64,000 bases of DNA. Origin: Ruminococcus sp. GTDB lineage: Bacteria; Bacillota; Clostridia; Oscillospirales; Ruminococcaceae. How positions within the stretch are numbered: position 1 is the first letter of the stretch; each line of letters opens with the position of its first letter. The notes beneath the pieces are model-generated. The model did not search any database, was not told the DNA's origin, and saw only the letters and a list, made by a program, of their open reading frames with translations. A program made the translations under genes and the position numbers. The DNA lies in the NCBI GenBank assembly GCA_017525915.1, contig JAFXSC010000002.1, forward strand, positions 62,001 to 126,000. Direction: 5' to 3'. Below, in pieces: positions 15,334-22,965 of this stretch.

Positions 15334-17964
15334 TCACTTGATAAGTCCGGAAACTACGCTCTCGAACTTTGCAAGTGCTTCGTCTGTCTTTGAGGTATCG
15401 CCTGCACCTGCCATAGCTCCGTCGGGCTTTCCGCCGCCCTTTCCGCCTGTTACAGCAGCTATCTCGCGGACGATAGTACCTGCATTTGCACCCTTCGCAA
15501 CAGCTTCCTTCGTACATACGCAGTAGAATGTGCCCTTGTCGCCGTTTACAGCAGCAAAGAGAGCGATTATAGCCTCATTCCTGTCCTTTACGCTGTCGCC
15601 GAGCTTTCTGAGAGCATCGGGAGTTGAGCCGTCCATGCGTGCAGAAACGAGCTTCACGCCGGAAACTTCCTTAGCGTTGTCAAATAGAGCAGCAGTCTTG
15701 GCATTAGCCATCTGCTGTGTAAGACTTTCAAGCTTCTTGTCCTTCTCCTTGATCTCGGCAGCCATTGCAGCACACTTCTCGGGAAGCTCTGTAACGTTTG
15801 CAAGCTTGATAGCCTTTGCAGCCTTGTTTATCGTGTCCTTGTAGCCGTTGAGAAGTTCAAGCACACCTGTACCTGTTACAGCCTCGATACGTCTTACGCC
15901 GGCAGCTACGGAGCTCTCGGAAACTATCTTGAAAAGTCCGATCTGTGCCGCATTGGAAACGTGTGTACCGCCGCAGAACTCAATAGAATCGCCGGCAGTT
16001 ACTACTCTTACGGTATCGCCGTACTTCTCGCCGAAAAGTGCCATTGCGCCGAGCTTCTTGGCTTCCTCGATAGGCATTTCCTCCATAGTTACAGGGATAG
16101 CTGCCATAATGGAAGCATTCACTATCATCTCAACGTCAGCAAGCTCCTCCTCGGTCATGGCGGAGAAGTGGTTGAAGTCGAAACGGCAGGCCTTCTCATT
16201 TACGAGCTGACCAGCCTGATGAACGTGGTCACCGAGCACCTTGCGGAGCGCATTCTGGAGAAGATGTGCTGATGTATGGTTACGCATAATGGAGTTTCTT
16301 CTTACGCTGTCAACCATTGCAGTCACCTTATCGCCCTTTGAAAGGTCGCCCTCAGTAATAGAAGCGATGTGGAGGAAGTGTCCCTCGGACTTGATAGTGT
16401 CCTCAACAGCGGCAACGCTCGAACCTGTGAAGATAGTACCTGTATCTCCGACCTGCCCGCCGCTCTCAGCGTAGAACGGAGTCTTGTCCAGTACGATAAC
16501 AACGTCGTCACCCTCAACAGCAGTCTGTATCTCAGCGCCGTCCTTGTAGATAGCAAGCACGCTGACGCCTTCCTCGTTCATTGAGGTATAGCCGGTGAAT
16601 ACGGTCTTGGGAGCGTTGACCTTGATGCTGTTGTCAGCCCATGATGAACCAGCCTTTGCTGCATGGTCAGCCTTTGCTCTTGCACGCTGCTCCTTTGCAA
16701 GCTCAGTGAAACGGTCACGGTCAACAGTGAAGCCCTTCTCCTCGCAAATCTCCTCAGTGAGGTCTATCGGGAAGCCGTAGGTGTCGGAAAGCCTGAATGC
16801 GTCATCGCCGGAGAGAACAGTCTTGCCCTCAGCTTTAAGCGCATCGGTGTAGCCGTTGAGCATTTCGGTACCCTTGTCGATAGTCTTGGCAAAAGCCTCC
16901 TCCTCGACGCTGATTATCTTCTTTATGTAGTCGCGCTTCTCGTCAAGTTCCGGGTAAGCGCCCTTGTTCTCGTTTATAACTGTGTCGCATACCTCACAGA
17001 GGAACGGACGTGTGATGCCTAAGAGTCTGCCGTGACGTGCAGCCCTTCTGAGGAGACGGCGGAGAACATATCCCCTGCCCTCGTTGGAAGGAAGGATACC
17101 GTCGCCGACCATGAGCGTTGTGCTTCTGATGTGGTCAGTGATAACACGGAGGGAAACGTCCGTCTTTGCGTCCTTCTTGTACTCAACGCCTGCAATGGAC
17201 GAGATGTGCTTCATGATATTCTGGACTGTATCTACCTCAAAGATATTGTCCACGCCCTGCATTACGCAGGCAAGTCTCTCCAGACCCATACCTGTGTCGA
17301 TGTTCTTGTTCTTCATTTCAGCGTAGTGACCCTCGCCGTCGCTGTCGAACTGGCTGAATACGAGGTTCCATATCTCGATCACACGGTCGCAGTCGCTTGC
17401 CTGCTCGAAGCTCTCAAACGGTCCGTAAGCCTCTCCGCGGTCGAAGTGTATCTCAGAGCAGGGACCGCATGGACCTGAGCCGTGCTCCCAGAAGTTGTCC
17501 TTCTTGCCGAGACGGATTATCCTGTCGTGCGGAATGCCGATCTTGTTCTCCCAGATCTGCTCAGCCTCGTCATCGCTCTCGAAAATGGTGATCCAAAGCT
17601 TCTCAGCCGGTATCTCCAGAGTTTTTGTAAGGAATTCCCATGCCCACTCGATAGCCTCGTTCTTGAAGTAATCGCCAAACGAGAAGTTGCCGAGCATCTC
17701 GAAGTATGTGCCGTGACGGGCAGTCTTTCCGACGCTCTCGATATCGGGAGTACGGATACACTTCTGGCAGGTAGTCACTCTCTTGTTGGGAGGAGTTGCC
17801 TGTCCGAGGAAGAACTTCTTGAGGGGGGCCATACCGGAATTGATGAGAAGCAGGCTCTTGTCGCCGTTAGGCACAAGTGAAGCGCTTGCCATACGGGTAT
17901 GGTTCTTGCTCTCGAAGAACGAAAGATACTTTTCGCGTAAGTCATTAAGACCTGTCCACTGCAT
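15334..17964 (-). CDS. alaS: Alanyl-tRNA synthetase
   Basis: Class II synthetase charging tRNA-Ala. From the start at 17964 (MQWTGLNDLREKYLSFFE; AAAGGAGA site) the protein has 876 residues, full length for the family. The catalytic domain shows RHGTYFEMLGNFSFGDYFK, the editing domain has the zinc motifs HTSAHLL and CGGTHVSN, and a C-terminal DHHA1-type domain with GGKGGGKPDGAMAGA is present. An in-frame start at 18024 lies in a repeat-like leader and is not used. A T-box leader lies upstream, with a tRNA-like sequence between it and the gene. Confidence 0.97.
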   Translation of the reverse strand: MQWTGLNDLREKYLSFFESKNHTRMASASLVPNGDKSLLLINSGMAPLKKFFLGQATPPNKRVTTCQKCIRTPDIESVGKTARHGTYFEMLGNFSFGDYFKNEAIEWAWEFLTKTLEIPAEKLWITIFESDDEAEQIWENKIGIPHDRIIRLGKKDNFWEHGSGPCGPCSEIHFDRGEAYGPFESFEQASDCDRVIEIWNLVFSQFDSDGEGHYAEMKNKNIDTGMGLERLACVMQGVDNIFEVDTVQNIMKHISSIAGVEYKKDAKTDVSLRVITDHIRSTTLMVGDGILPSNEGRGYVLRRLLRRAARHGRLLGITRPFLCEVCDTVINENKGAYPELDEKRDYIKKIISVEEEAFAKTIDKGTEMLNGYTDALKAEGKTVLSGDDAFRLSDTYGFPIDLTEEICEEKGFTVDRDRFTELAKEQRARAKADHAAKAGSSWADNSIKVNAPKTVFTGYTSMNEEGVSVLAIYKDGAEIQTAVEGDDVVIVLDKTPFYAESGGQVGDTGTIFTGSSVAAVEDTIKSEGHFLHIASITEGDLSKGDKVTAMVDSVRRNSIMRNHTSAHLLQNALRKVLGDHVHQAGQLVNEKACRFDFNHFSAMTEEELADVEMIVNASIMAAIPVTMEEMPIEEAKKLGAMALFGEKYGDTVRVVTAGDSIEFCGGTHVSNAAQIGLFKIVSESSVAAGVRRIEAVTGTGVLELLNGYKDTINKAAKAIKLANVTELPEKCAAMAAEIKEKDKKLESLTQQMANAKTAALFDNAKEVSGVKLVSARMDGSTPDALRKLGDSVKDRNEAIIALFAAVNGDKGTFYCVCTKEAVAKGANAGTIVREIAAVTGGKGGGKPDGAMAGAGDTSKTDEALAKFESVVSGLIK

Positions 17965-17987
17965 AAATATGATCTCCTTTGAAATAA

Positions 17988-18024
17988 TTCGTAATGCGTA
18001 ATTGATGAGTTCGCTTACGCTCAC
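17988..18024. repeat. Short repeat-like segment in the alaS leader
   Basis: The stretch contains a direct repeat (TTCGTAAT / GCGTAATT) followed by TTCGCTTACGCTCAC. The latter closely matches TTCGCTGCGCTCAC found inside the inverted repeat beyond the 3' end of alaS, so related short elements flank the gene. Whether they belong to a dispersed genomic repeat cannot be told from one window. Confidence 0.45.
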
Positions 18025-18039
18025 TGATTTAAAGAATTG

Positions 18040-18151
18040 TGCGCCGTGCAGGAATTGAACCTGCGCCTCCGACGTAAAACCCCAATTGCTGTTACCGCCT
18101 TATACAAGGCGGAATTGCGGCATCGGTGCTCTGACACTGAGCTAACGGCGC
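18040..18151 (-). tRNA. tRNA-like gene with a greatly enlarged anticodon arm (atypical or disrupted tRNA)
   Basis: On the minus strand a perfect 7-bp acceptor stem (GCGCCGT/ACGGCGC), a D arm GCTC-N7-GAGC and a perfect T arm GCAGG-TTCAATT-CCTGC are all present, with discriminator A. The D loop AGTGTCA lacks the usual GG. The anticodon stem CCGAT/GTCGG encloses 48 nt instead of 7. That insert folds into further helices (CAATT/AATTG, then CCGCCTT-GTAT-AAGGCGG), giving one long arm. CCA is not encoded. G3-C70 rules out ordinary tRNA-Ala identity. It lies between the T-box terminator and alaS, so T-box read-through would transcribe it. Confidence 0.6.
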
Positions 18152-18169
18152 ATATTTTCGGATGAAAAC

Positions 18170-18383
18170 AAAAAAGCCCTCTCGCCAAATGGGACGAAGG
18201 CTCTCGTGGTACCACCCAAATTCAAAAGGACGTACTGCCCTTTCCTCTTGCTCCTTAACGCGGAAAACGCCGCATTTCTGCGGAAGCTCCGGGTTAGCAC
18301 CCGCCCTGCACCTGAGAGCTCGCACCAGCCGCTCTCTCTCTGAAAGGTGCGCCGGACAGTCAGTCCCATCAGCGCCACACTTA
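18170..18383 (-). promoter_or_regulatory. T-box leader controlling alaS
   Basis: Minus-strand leader of about 210 nt. The conserved T-box sequence TGGGTGGTACCACG lies within 18205-18222, followed by a terminator ending in a U-run at 18170-18175. An AGAGAG-type purine stretch is present in stem I (18330-18342). A GCU alanine codon at 18296-18298, in GGTGCTAACC, is the likely specifier. Uncharged tRNA-Ala should stabilise the antiterminator and allow read-through into the tRNA-like element and alaS. Confidence 0.9.
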
Positions 18384-18412
18384 ATTATACCCCAATATCC
18401 GCTGTTTGTCAA
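18384..18412 (-). promoter_or_regulatory. Promoter of the T-box/alaS transcript
   Basis: On the minus strand, TTGACA (18407-18412), 17 bp, TATAAT (18384-18389). Confidence 0.85.
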
Positions 18413-18462
18413 TGGTTTTGGAAATTTTCTGAGGATTTTTCAGTTTTTTAACGCTTCCCGAC

Positions 18463-18491
18463 TTGACAACGTCCCAAAGCCGTGGTATAAT
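18463..18491 (+). promoter_or_regulatory. Promoter of tRNA-Leu
   Basis: TTGACA (18463-18468), 17 bp, TATAAT (18486-18491), 12 bp before the tRNA; both boxes are consensus. Divergent from the alaS promoter. Confidence 0.88.
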
Positions 18492-18503
18492 AATTAAGTG
18501 AGC

Positions 18504-18590
18504 GCCGCTGTGGTGGAATAGGCAGACACAAGGGACTTAAAATCCCTCGGAGTAAAATCCGTACCGGTTCGACCCCGGTCAGCGGCACCA
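18504..18590 (+). tRNA. tRNA-Leu (anticodon UAA)
   Basis: An 87-nt class II tRNA with acceptor stem GCCGCTG/CAGCGGC, anticodon arm AGGGA-CTTAAAA-TCCCT (anticodon TAA, reads UUA), a long variable arm and an encoded CCA. It has its own promoter and terminator, so it is a single-gene transcription unit. Confidence 0.96.
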
Positions 18591-18601
18591 GCACAGAACC
18601 T

Positions 18602-18630
18602 GCGTCCCCTTCCACGGGGGCGCTTTTCTT
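18602..18630 (+). terminator. Terminator of tRNA-Leu
   Basis: Hairpin GCGTCCCC-TTCCAC-GGGGGCGC followed by TTTTCTTT, 12 nt after the tRNA. Confidence 0.85.
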
Positions 18631-18649
18631 TACCTTACTCTTGACAAAG

Positions 18650-18679
18650 AAACGCCCGTCATTTTTATGACGGGCGTTT
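18650..18679 (-). terminator. Terminator of the NAD salvage operon
   Basis: A perfect 13-bp stem (AAACGCCCGTCAT and its complement) with a 4-nt loop lies directly after the pncB stop; on the minus strand it is followed by TTTCTTT. It also gives a short U-run on the plus strand. Confidence 0.8.
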
Positions 18680-18687
18680 TGCTGCTG

Positions 18688-19890
18688 TTATGCCTTATCA
18701 CGCTCTCTCCTGATCCTGAAATCAACGGAGCGTTTGAGATATTCAAGATAATCCTCGTCGCGGCACATCGCCTTGCCTGCATCGTCGGATATCTTCGCAA
18801 CAGGTCTGCCGTTGACATACTGGAGCTTGATAACGATGTTGAGTGCCTGTTCTTCCGTATCATTAGAGCAGAACGTTCCTATGCCGAAGGATACCTTTGT
18901 CTTATTGCAGAAATAATCGTAAAGCTTCTGGGCACGGTCGAAATCAAGGCTGTCGCTGAAAAGAAGGAGCTTAGTCTTTGGGTCAACGCCGTACTTCTTG
19001 TAGTGCTCGATTATCTTCTCTCCCCATGTATACGGGTCGCCGCTGTCGTGGCGGACACCTGTGTAGTTATTGACCATGGAGCGGTTGAAATCGAGGAGGA
19101 AAAGGTCGGTTGTGACCGTATCAGTTAGAGCGGTACCGTTATCGCCCTGATATTCGTCATACCAGTCCTGCATAGCGTAGTGGTTGGTGTAGGCAAGCGG
19201 AATGGAATCTATTCCCTGATACATCTGCACGAACTCATGCGCGTATGTGCCTATCGGTGTAACGTTGTACTTCATGGCAAGATAAACGTTGGACGTTCCC
19301 ACGCACTTGTCAGTCTCTGTGCAGAGACGTCTTACAACAACGTCCTCCCACTCGCGCGAGAGCCTTCTGCGGCAGCCGAATTCCGCAAACCTGAAGGTAT
19401 ATGTTCCGTCGTTCAGAGCCTTTATCTTTGCGTCAAGGCGTTCCTCGGCGGACTTGCGGAGCTTTTCGTAGTCATACTTCATGCGGAAGTAGACCTCGTT
19501 GACGATCTCGAGCAGATATATCTCAAACTGCATTGCCGAGAACAGCGGTCCGTCAACTACTATTTTCAGCTCCCCCTCAGCAGTAAGCTCAACGTTCACA
19601 TAATCGCGGATAGGCCTCCAAAGGCGGAGAAATTCCACATAGTCGTTCTTGATGAAGCGTATGGAGCGGAGATAGTCGAGCTCTTCCTTCCTGAATCTGA
19701 GAGTGCAGAGATAGTCGATCTGGTCGTTTATCTCCTGTGCCATTTCCGGCGTGAATACTACGTCCTTGTTTCGGCACTTGAAGAAATACTGTCCGCAGAG
19801 GTCGGTATGCTTATGGAAGATGACCTGATCCATATTGAATTTGTAAAGGTCCGTATCGAGCAGCGATACAACGATAGGTTCAAGTTTCAT
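18688..19890 (-). CDS. pncB: Nicotinate phosphoribosyltransferase
   Basis: Converts nicotinate and PRPP to nicotinate mononucleotide, the second step of NAD salvage. The 400-residue protein has the family start PIVVSLLDTDLYKFNMDQ and the motif GVRHDSGDPYTWGEKI (about 278-293), which carries the substrate-binding residues. The start has a GGAGG site. It follows the nicotinamidase gene by 18 bp; the upstream NrtR-type regulator supports the pathway assignment. Confidence 0.93.
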   Translation of the reverse strand: MKLEPIVVSLLDTDLYKFNMDQVIFHKHTDLCGQYFFKCRNKDVVFTPEMAQEINDQIDYLCTLRFRKEELDYLRSIRFIKNDYVEFLRLWRPIRDYVNVELTAEGELKIVVDGPLFSAMQFEIYLLEIVNEVYFRMKYDYEKLRKSAEERLDAKIKALNDGTYTFRFAEFGCRRRLSREWEDVVVRRLCTETDKCVGTSNVYLAMKYNVTPIGTYAHEFVQMYQGIDSIPLAYTNHYAMQDWYDEYQGDNGTALTDTVTTDLFLLDFNRSMVNNYTGVRHDSGDPYTWGEKIIEHYKKYGVDPKTKLLLFSDSLDFDRAQKLYDYFCNKTKVSFGIGTFCSNDTEEQALNIVIKLQYVNGRPVAKISDDAGKAMCRDEDYLEYLKRSVDFRIRRERDKA

Positions 19891-19908
19891 TTCAATTCCT
19901 CCGTATCC

Positions 19909-20433
19909 TTATATTATATCTATCTGGCAGCTTCTCATTGTTTCGAGAGCAGCCTCGTGCTTTTCTGGAGTAACGCCTGCACAGCACTTCGCATCGACTG
20001 CTATCTGCGCTTCCGGGAAATTTGCCTTGAGTATCAGCGCGTTGCTTACCACGCAGATATCAGTACACAGACCAATGAGCTCTATGCTCACGGCATCACC
20101 GTCAAAGGCTGCCCTTATGAGCTCCGGAAGATCAACAGAGCCGAAGGTCAGCTTCTCTACGGGAATATAGTCCTTGTCTTCGAGGGCGGCAGCGATATCC
20201 TTGTTGAGCTGCCAGCCGTCAGTGTCTCTTATGCAGTGCGGAACGGGAAGCTTTCTGCCCTCGGCTGTCTCCATATAGTTATCGAAGTGAGTATCAAATG
20301 TCACGAGGATATCTCCTCTGAACTCCTTTATCTTCTTAACTGCGGCAGGTACGATCGCAACAGCTTCCTTGCTGCCGAGAGCGCCGTCAACAAAGTCCTT
20401 CTGCATATCAACCACTACCAGAAATTTTTTCAT
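19909..20433 (-). CDS. pncA: Nicotinamidase (isochorismatase-family hydrolase)
   Basis: Hydrolyses nicotinamide to nicotinate. The 174-residue protein shows the catalytic triad positions of the family: Asp in VVDMQKDFVDGAL (about residue 9), a Lys in the middle region, and Cys in GLCTDICVVSNAL (about 136). Metal-ligand candidates are in FDTHFDNY. It lies between nrtR and pncB, with 12 and 18 bp gaps, so nicotinamide is the most likely substrate. Confidence 0.88.
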   Translation of the reverse strand: MKKFLVVVDMQKDFVDGALGSKEAVAIVPAAVKKIKEFRGDILVTFDTHFDNYMETAEGRKLPVPHCIRDTDGWQLNKDIAAALEDKDYIPVEKLTFGSVDLPELIRAAFDGDAVSIELIGLCTDICVVSNALILKANFPEAQIAVDAKCCAGVTPEKHEAALETMRSCQIDII

Positions 20434-20445
20434 AACACTTCCTCC

Positions 20446-21261
20446 TTATTGCTTTCTTCTGTAAAGTCTCGCCGGACGGTGACCGTCTCCGCGGACGTAT
20501 TCATCAGTCTCCTCGACATAGCCGCTTATCATGCGCCGGAAATTTCCCGGGAGAACTGATACGTTCATTATGGTTTCCTGCACCTTCTGGAATGCCGTGA
20601 GGGTGAATTTCTCCGGCAGAAAATCGAATATCGCCTCGAAATCCCTTGCCTCGTCCCTCAGTGCCGAGAGTGCAGATGCAATTATTGCCGCGTGGTCAAA
20701 GGCTATGTTTCCACTGTCTGCGATACGGAATGTGCTCCGTCCGAAGCTGACCTTTTCCTCCGCGAGAACTGCTTCGAGCACGGTATCCTCATAGGTCAGC
20801 CGCAGGTGATGCTCTCCGTTTTCGCTGCGGTCGAAGCTCACGCTGAACCACTGTGCATCGGACGCATCGTCCATACCGATCTGACTGACCGCTTCCTCAC
20901 TTATCACCGAAACATAAGCGTTAGAGATTATCCAGCCGCGAGGGTCACGGTCCGGAGCGCTGAACACTCCCACAGGCATTATCGCTGACGGAGCAACACC
21001 GGTCTCTTCCTCTATCTCCCTGAGCGCACACTGTTCAATAGTCTCGCCCTTTTGCAGGAAGCCTCCCGGCAGAGCCCACATATCCTTAAACGGGTGTCCG
21101 CCGCGCTTTATAAGCAGTATCAGCAGCTTGTTCTGAGGGTCATGCCGGTAGCTCGTTCTGTCATCCGAGCCTATCATGAATGCCGCGACATCAGCGGTTA
21201 CTGAGGGCCGCTCATAATCCTCGAGCCGGTAGTTCTCAAGGAATTCCTTTTCACTGTCCAT
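20446..21261 (-). CDS. nrtR: NrtR-type regulator of NAD metabolism (Nudix plus winged helix)
   Basis: A 271-residue protein with an N-terminal Nudix domain; the box at residues 67-89 runs from GFLQKGE to REIEEETGV and keeps the catalytic Glu residues. The C-terminal third has the NrtR DNA-binding layout, FTLTAFQKVQETIMN followed by NFRRMI. NrtR repressors bind NAD salvage promoters and are released by ADP-ribose. Position at the head of nrtR-pncA-pncB fits autoregulation. Because the Nudix box is complete, some hydrolase activity is possible. Confidence 0.85.
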   Translation of the reverse strand: MDSEKEFLENYRLEDYERPSVTADVAAFMIGSDDRTSYRHDPQNKLLILLIKRGGHPFKDMWALPGGFLQKGETIEQCALREIEEETGVAPSAIMPVGVFSAPDRDPRGWIISNAYVSVISEEAVSQIGMDDASDAQWFSVSFDRSENGEHHLRLTYEDTVLEAVLAEEKVSFGRSTFRIADSGNIAFDHAAIIASALSALRDEARDFEAIFDFLPEKFTLTAFQKVQETIMNVSVLPGNFRRMISGYVEETDEYVRGDGHRPARLYRRKQ

Positions 21262-21289
21262 CTGACCGCCTCCTTTGTTTTTCTTAATA

Positions 21290-21320
21290 TGATAATATCA
21301 CACCGAGAAGAACTTGTCAA
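21290..21320 (-). promoter_or_regulatory. Promoter of nrtR-pncA-pncB with an overlapping palindrome
   Basis: Minus strand: TTGACA (21315-21320), 17 bp, TATTAT (21292-21297). The perfect palindrome TGATAATATCA (21290-21300) covers the -10 box and could be an NrtR operator (inference). Confidence 0.75.
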
Positions 21321-21348
21321 GGGCTTTTACATATTTTTCTTATTTAAC

Positions 21349-21380
21349 AAAAATGCACCAGATACCTTAGTATCAGGTGC
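21349..21380 (-). terminator. Terminator after the asparagine synthase-like gene
   Basis: Hairpin GCACC-A-GATAC / GTATC-A-GGTGC (21355-21380) followed on the minus strand by ATTTTTGTT. Confidence 0.85.
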
Positions 21381-21387
21381 AGTGTGT

Positions 21388-22926
21388 TCACCTCTTGATG
21401 AAGTATTCCTCATACCACACAAGGAACGTGTATATCGTCCATACCTTGCGCCAGTTGTCGGAATTTCCGCCGACATATTCGTCGTATATTGCCTTAATCT
21501 CGGCAGGGTCAAAGAATTCCGCCGCATAATCACTTGCGAACTTCTCCCTGACATCGGCATTGTATCTCTCGTCTGCGAGCCAAATACGCACCGGCACGAT
21601 AAATCCGAGCTTCTTGCGGAATGCTATCTCCTCCGGGAGCACCTTTGCAGCCGCCGTTCTGAATGCGACCTTATTCTGCTCCTCGTTTACCTTGAAGCGC
21701 GAGGGCATTCTTGAAGCGATATCGAAAATACGTCTGTCAGTGAGCGGCATTCTTATCTCCAGACCTGCCGCTGTGCTCATCTTGTCAACATTGAGGTAGA
21801 TATCGCCCTCGAGCCATATCTGTATGTCAACGTCAGACATCTTCGTGAGCGGATCAAGTCCCTCGGTCTCGTCGTAGATGTGCTTCACAAGGTTTATGGG
21901 CAGCACCTCCGGGTCGTAGTGACGGAGAATGCGCTGCTTCTCGTCCTCCTTCATTATGTTGGTATTGCCGACATAGAAGTTCTTGAGGTTTTCGCCGTAG
22001 CGCTCAGCGTTGCGGTACATATTGTATCCGCCGAAGAATTCGTCCGCGCCCTCGCCGGAATAGCAGAGCTTTGTATGCTGTGCAGTAGCGTTGCAGCCGA
22101 GCGTGAAAACTATCGCGGAAGCGTCGCCGAGAGGCTGCTCCATGTTGTACATGACGTAAGGCACGATGCCGAAGAAATCCTCCGGGCTTATCTTTGCGAC
22201 GGAATGCTCAACTCCGAGCAGACCGGCTGTCACCGCTGCAACTCTCGATTCGTCAAATCTCTCCTCGTCGTATCCGCAGGAATCAGCTCTCTTTGCGTCG
22301 CTCATTGCAAGCACATAGGAGGAGTCAACTCCGCCGGAAAGGAAGGACTCCGCGACCTCGCCGCCCTCCTTGACCTCGGTCATGATATGTGTGAGCGTTG
22401 AATGTATCTCATCAGCCCATTCACCGAGGGACTTGCTCTCGTCGGGAGCAAATGTCGGCGTCCAGTAGCGGTGTATCTCAAGCCTGCCCTTGCTGAAAAC
22501 GAGCCAGTGGCCGGGCATGAGCTTTTTCAGTCCCCTGAAGAAGGTGTCCTCGCCGGCAACATAGGTCAGCGACATATATATCTGGAGCATATCCGTGTTG
22601 AGTTCCTTCACGAAGCCGGGCTGCTCCATTATCGCCCTTATGGAGAGACTGCACAGAAGCTTTCCGTCTGCGGTCTGATAGTAGTAGAAGGGCTTTGTGC
22701 CGAACTGGTCGCGTATGCAGAAGAGTTCGTCCTTCTCATCGTCATACAGCGCAAACGCGAACATACCGTAAATATGGTCAGCGATGCCGCTTCCCCACGC
22801 AGTATAACCGTTTGTTATTATCGCCCTTTCCCTTTCGTCACGGGTAAGGCTGCTGTCTACTCCAAGCTCGGAACAGAGGTTTTTCCAGTTACGGATATGA
22901 CCTCTGTATTCTCTTATCGTTATCAT
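21388..22926 (-). CDS. Asparagine synthase-like protein lacking the glutaminase start
   Basis: A 512-residue protein with the AsnB synthetase domain: the ATP-pyrophosphatase loop FLSGGVDSSY (195-204) and GEGADEFFGGYNMYR are intact. Family members are usually 600-640 residues and begin MCGI, Cys2 being the glutaminase nucleophile. Here the match starts only about 70 residues in; the piece around GMFAFALYDDE is present, but the Cys2, RRGPD and NGEIYN regions are absent. The start has a good GAGGTG site and only 39 bp separate it from gpsA, so nothing upstream supplies the rest. It probably uses ammonia or another amide donor. Confidence 0.85.
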   Translation of the reverse strand: MITIREYRGHIRNWKNLCSELGVDSSLTRDERERAIITNGYTAWGSGIADHIYGMFAFALYDDEKDELFCIRDQFGTKPFYYYQTADGKLLCSLSIRAIMEQPGFVKELNTDMLQIYMSLTYVAGEDTFFRGLKKLMPGHWLVFSKGRLEIHRYWTPTFAPDESKSLGEWADEIHSTLTHIMTEVKEGGEVAESFLSGGVDSSYVLAMSDAKRADSCGYDEERFDESRVAAVTAGLLGVEHSVAKISPEDFFGIVPYVMYNMEQPLGDASAIVFTLGCNATAQHTKLCYSGEGADEFFGGYNMYRNAERYGENLKNFYVGNTNIMKEDEKQRILRHYDPEVLPINLVKHIYDETEGLDPLTKMSDVDIQIWLEGDIYLNVDKMSTAAGLEIRMPLTDRRIFDIASRMPSRFKVNEEQNKVAFRTAAAKVLPEEIAFRKKLGFIVPVRIWLADERYNADVREKFASDYAAEFFDPAEIKAIYDEYVGGNSDNWRKVWTIYTFLVWYEEYFIKR

Positions 22927-22965
22927 GTTACACCTCGCAAATCGATTATTCGGGCAGCCGGAACG

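Noticed and set aside
15961..17880. Series of plus-strand frames opposite alaS
   Set aside because: alaS is complete with all motifs; these frames lack start signals and family features.
18040..18151. Ordinary tRNA-Ala or intron-containing tRNA
   Set aside because: G3-C70 in place of the G3-U70 alanine identity pair, a 48-nt anticodon loop too short for a group I intron, and no GG in the D loop; reported as tRNA-like instead.
19180..20559. Long open frame on the plus strand (459 codons)
   Set aside because: It lies opposite pncB and pncA, both with conserved motifs, and spans their intergenic gap; a product of codon bias on the other strand.
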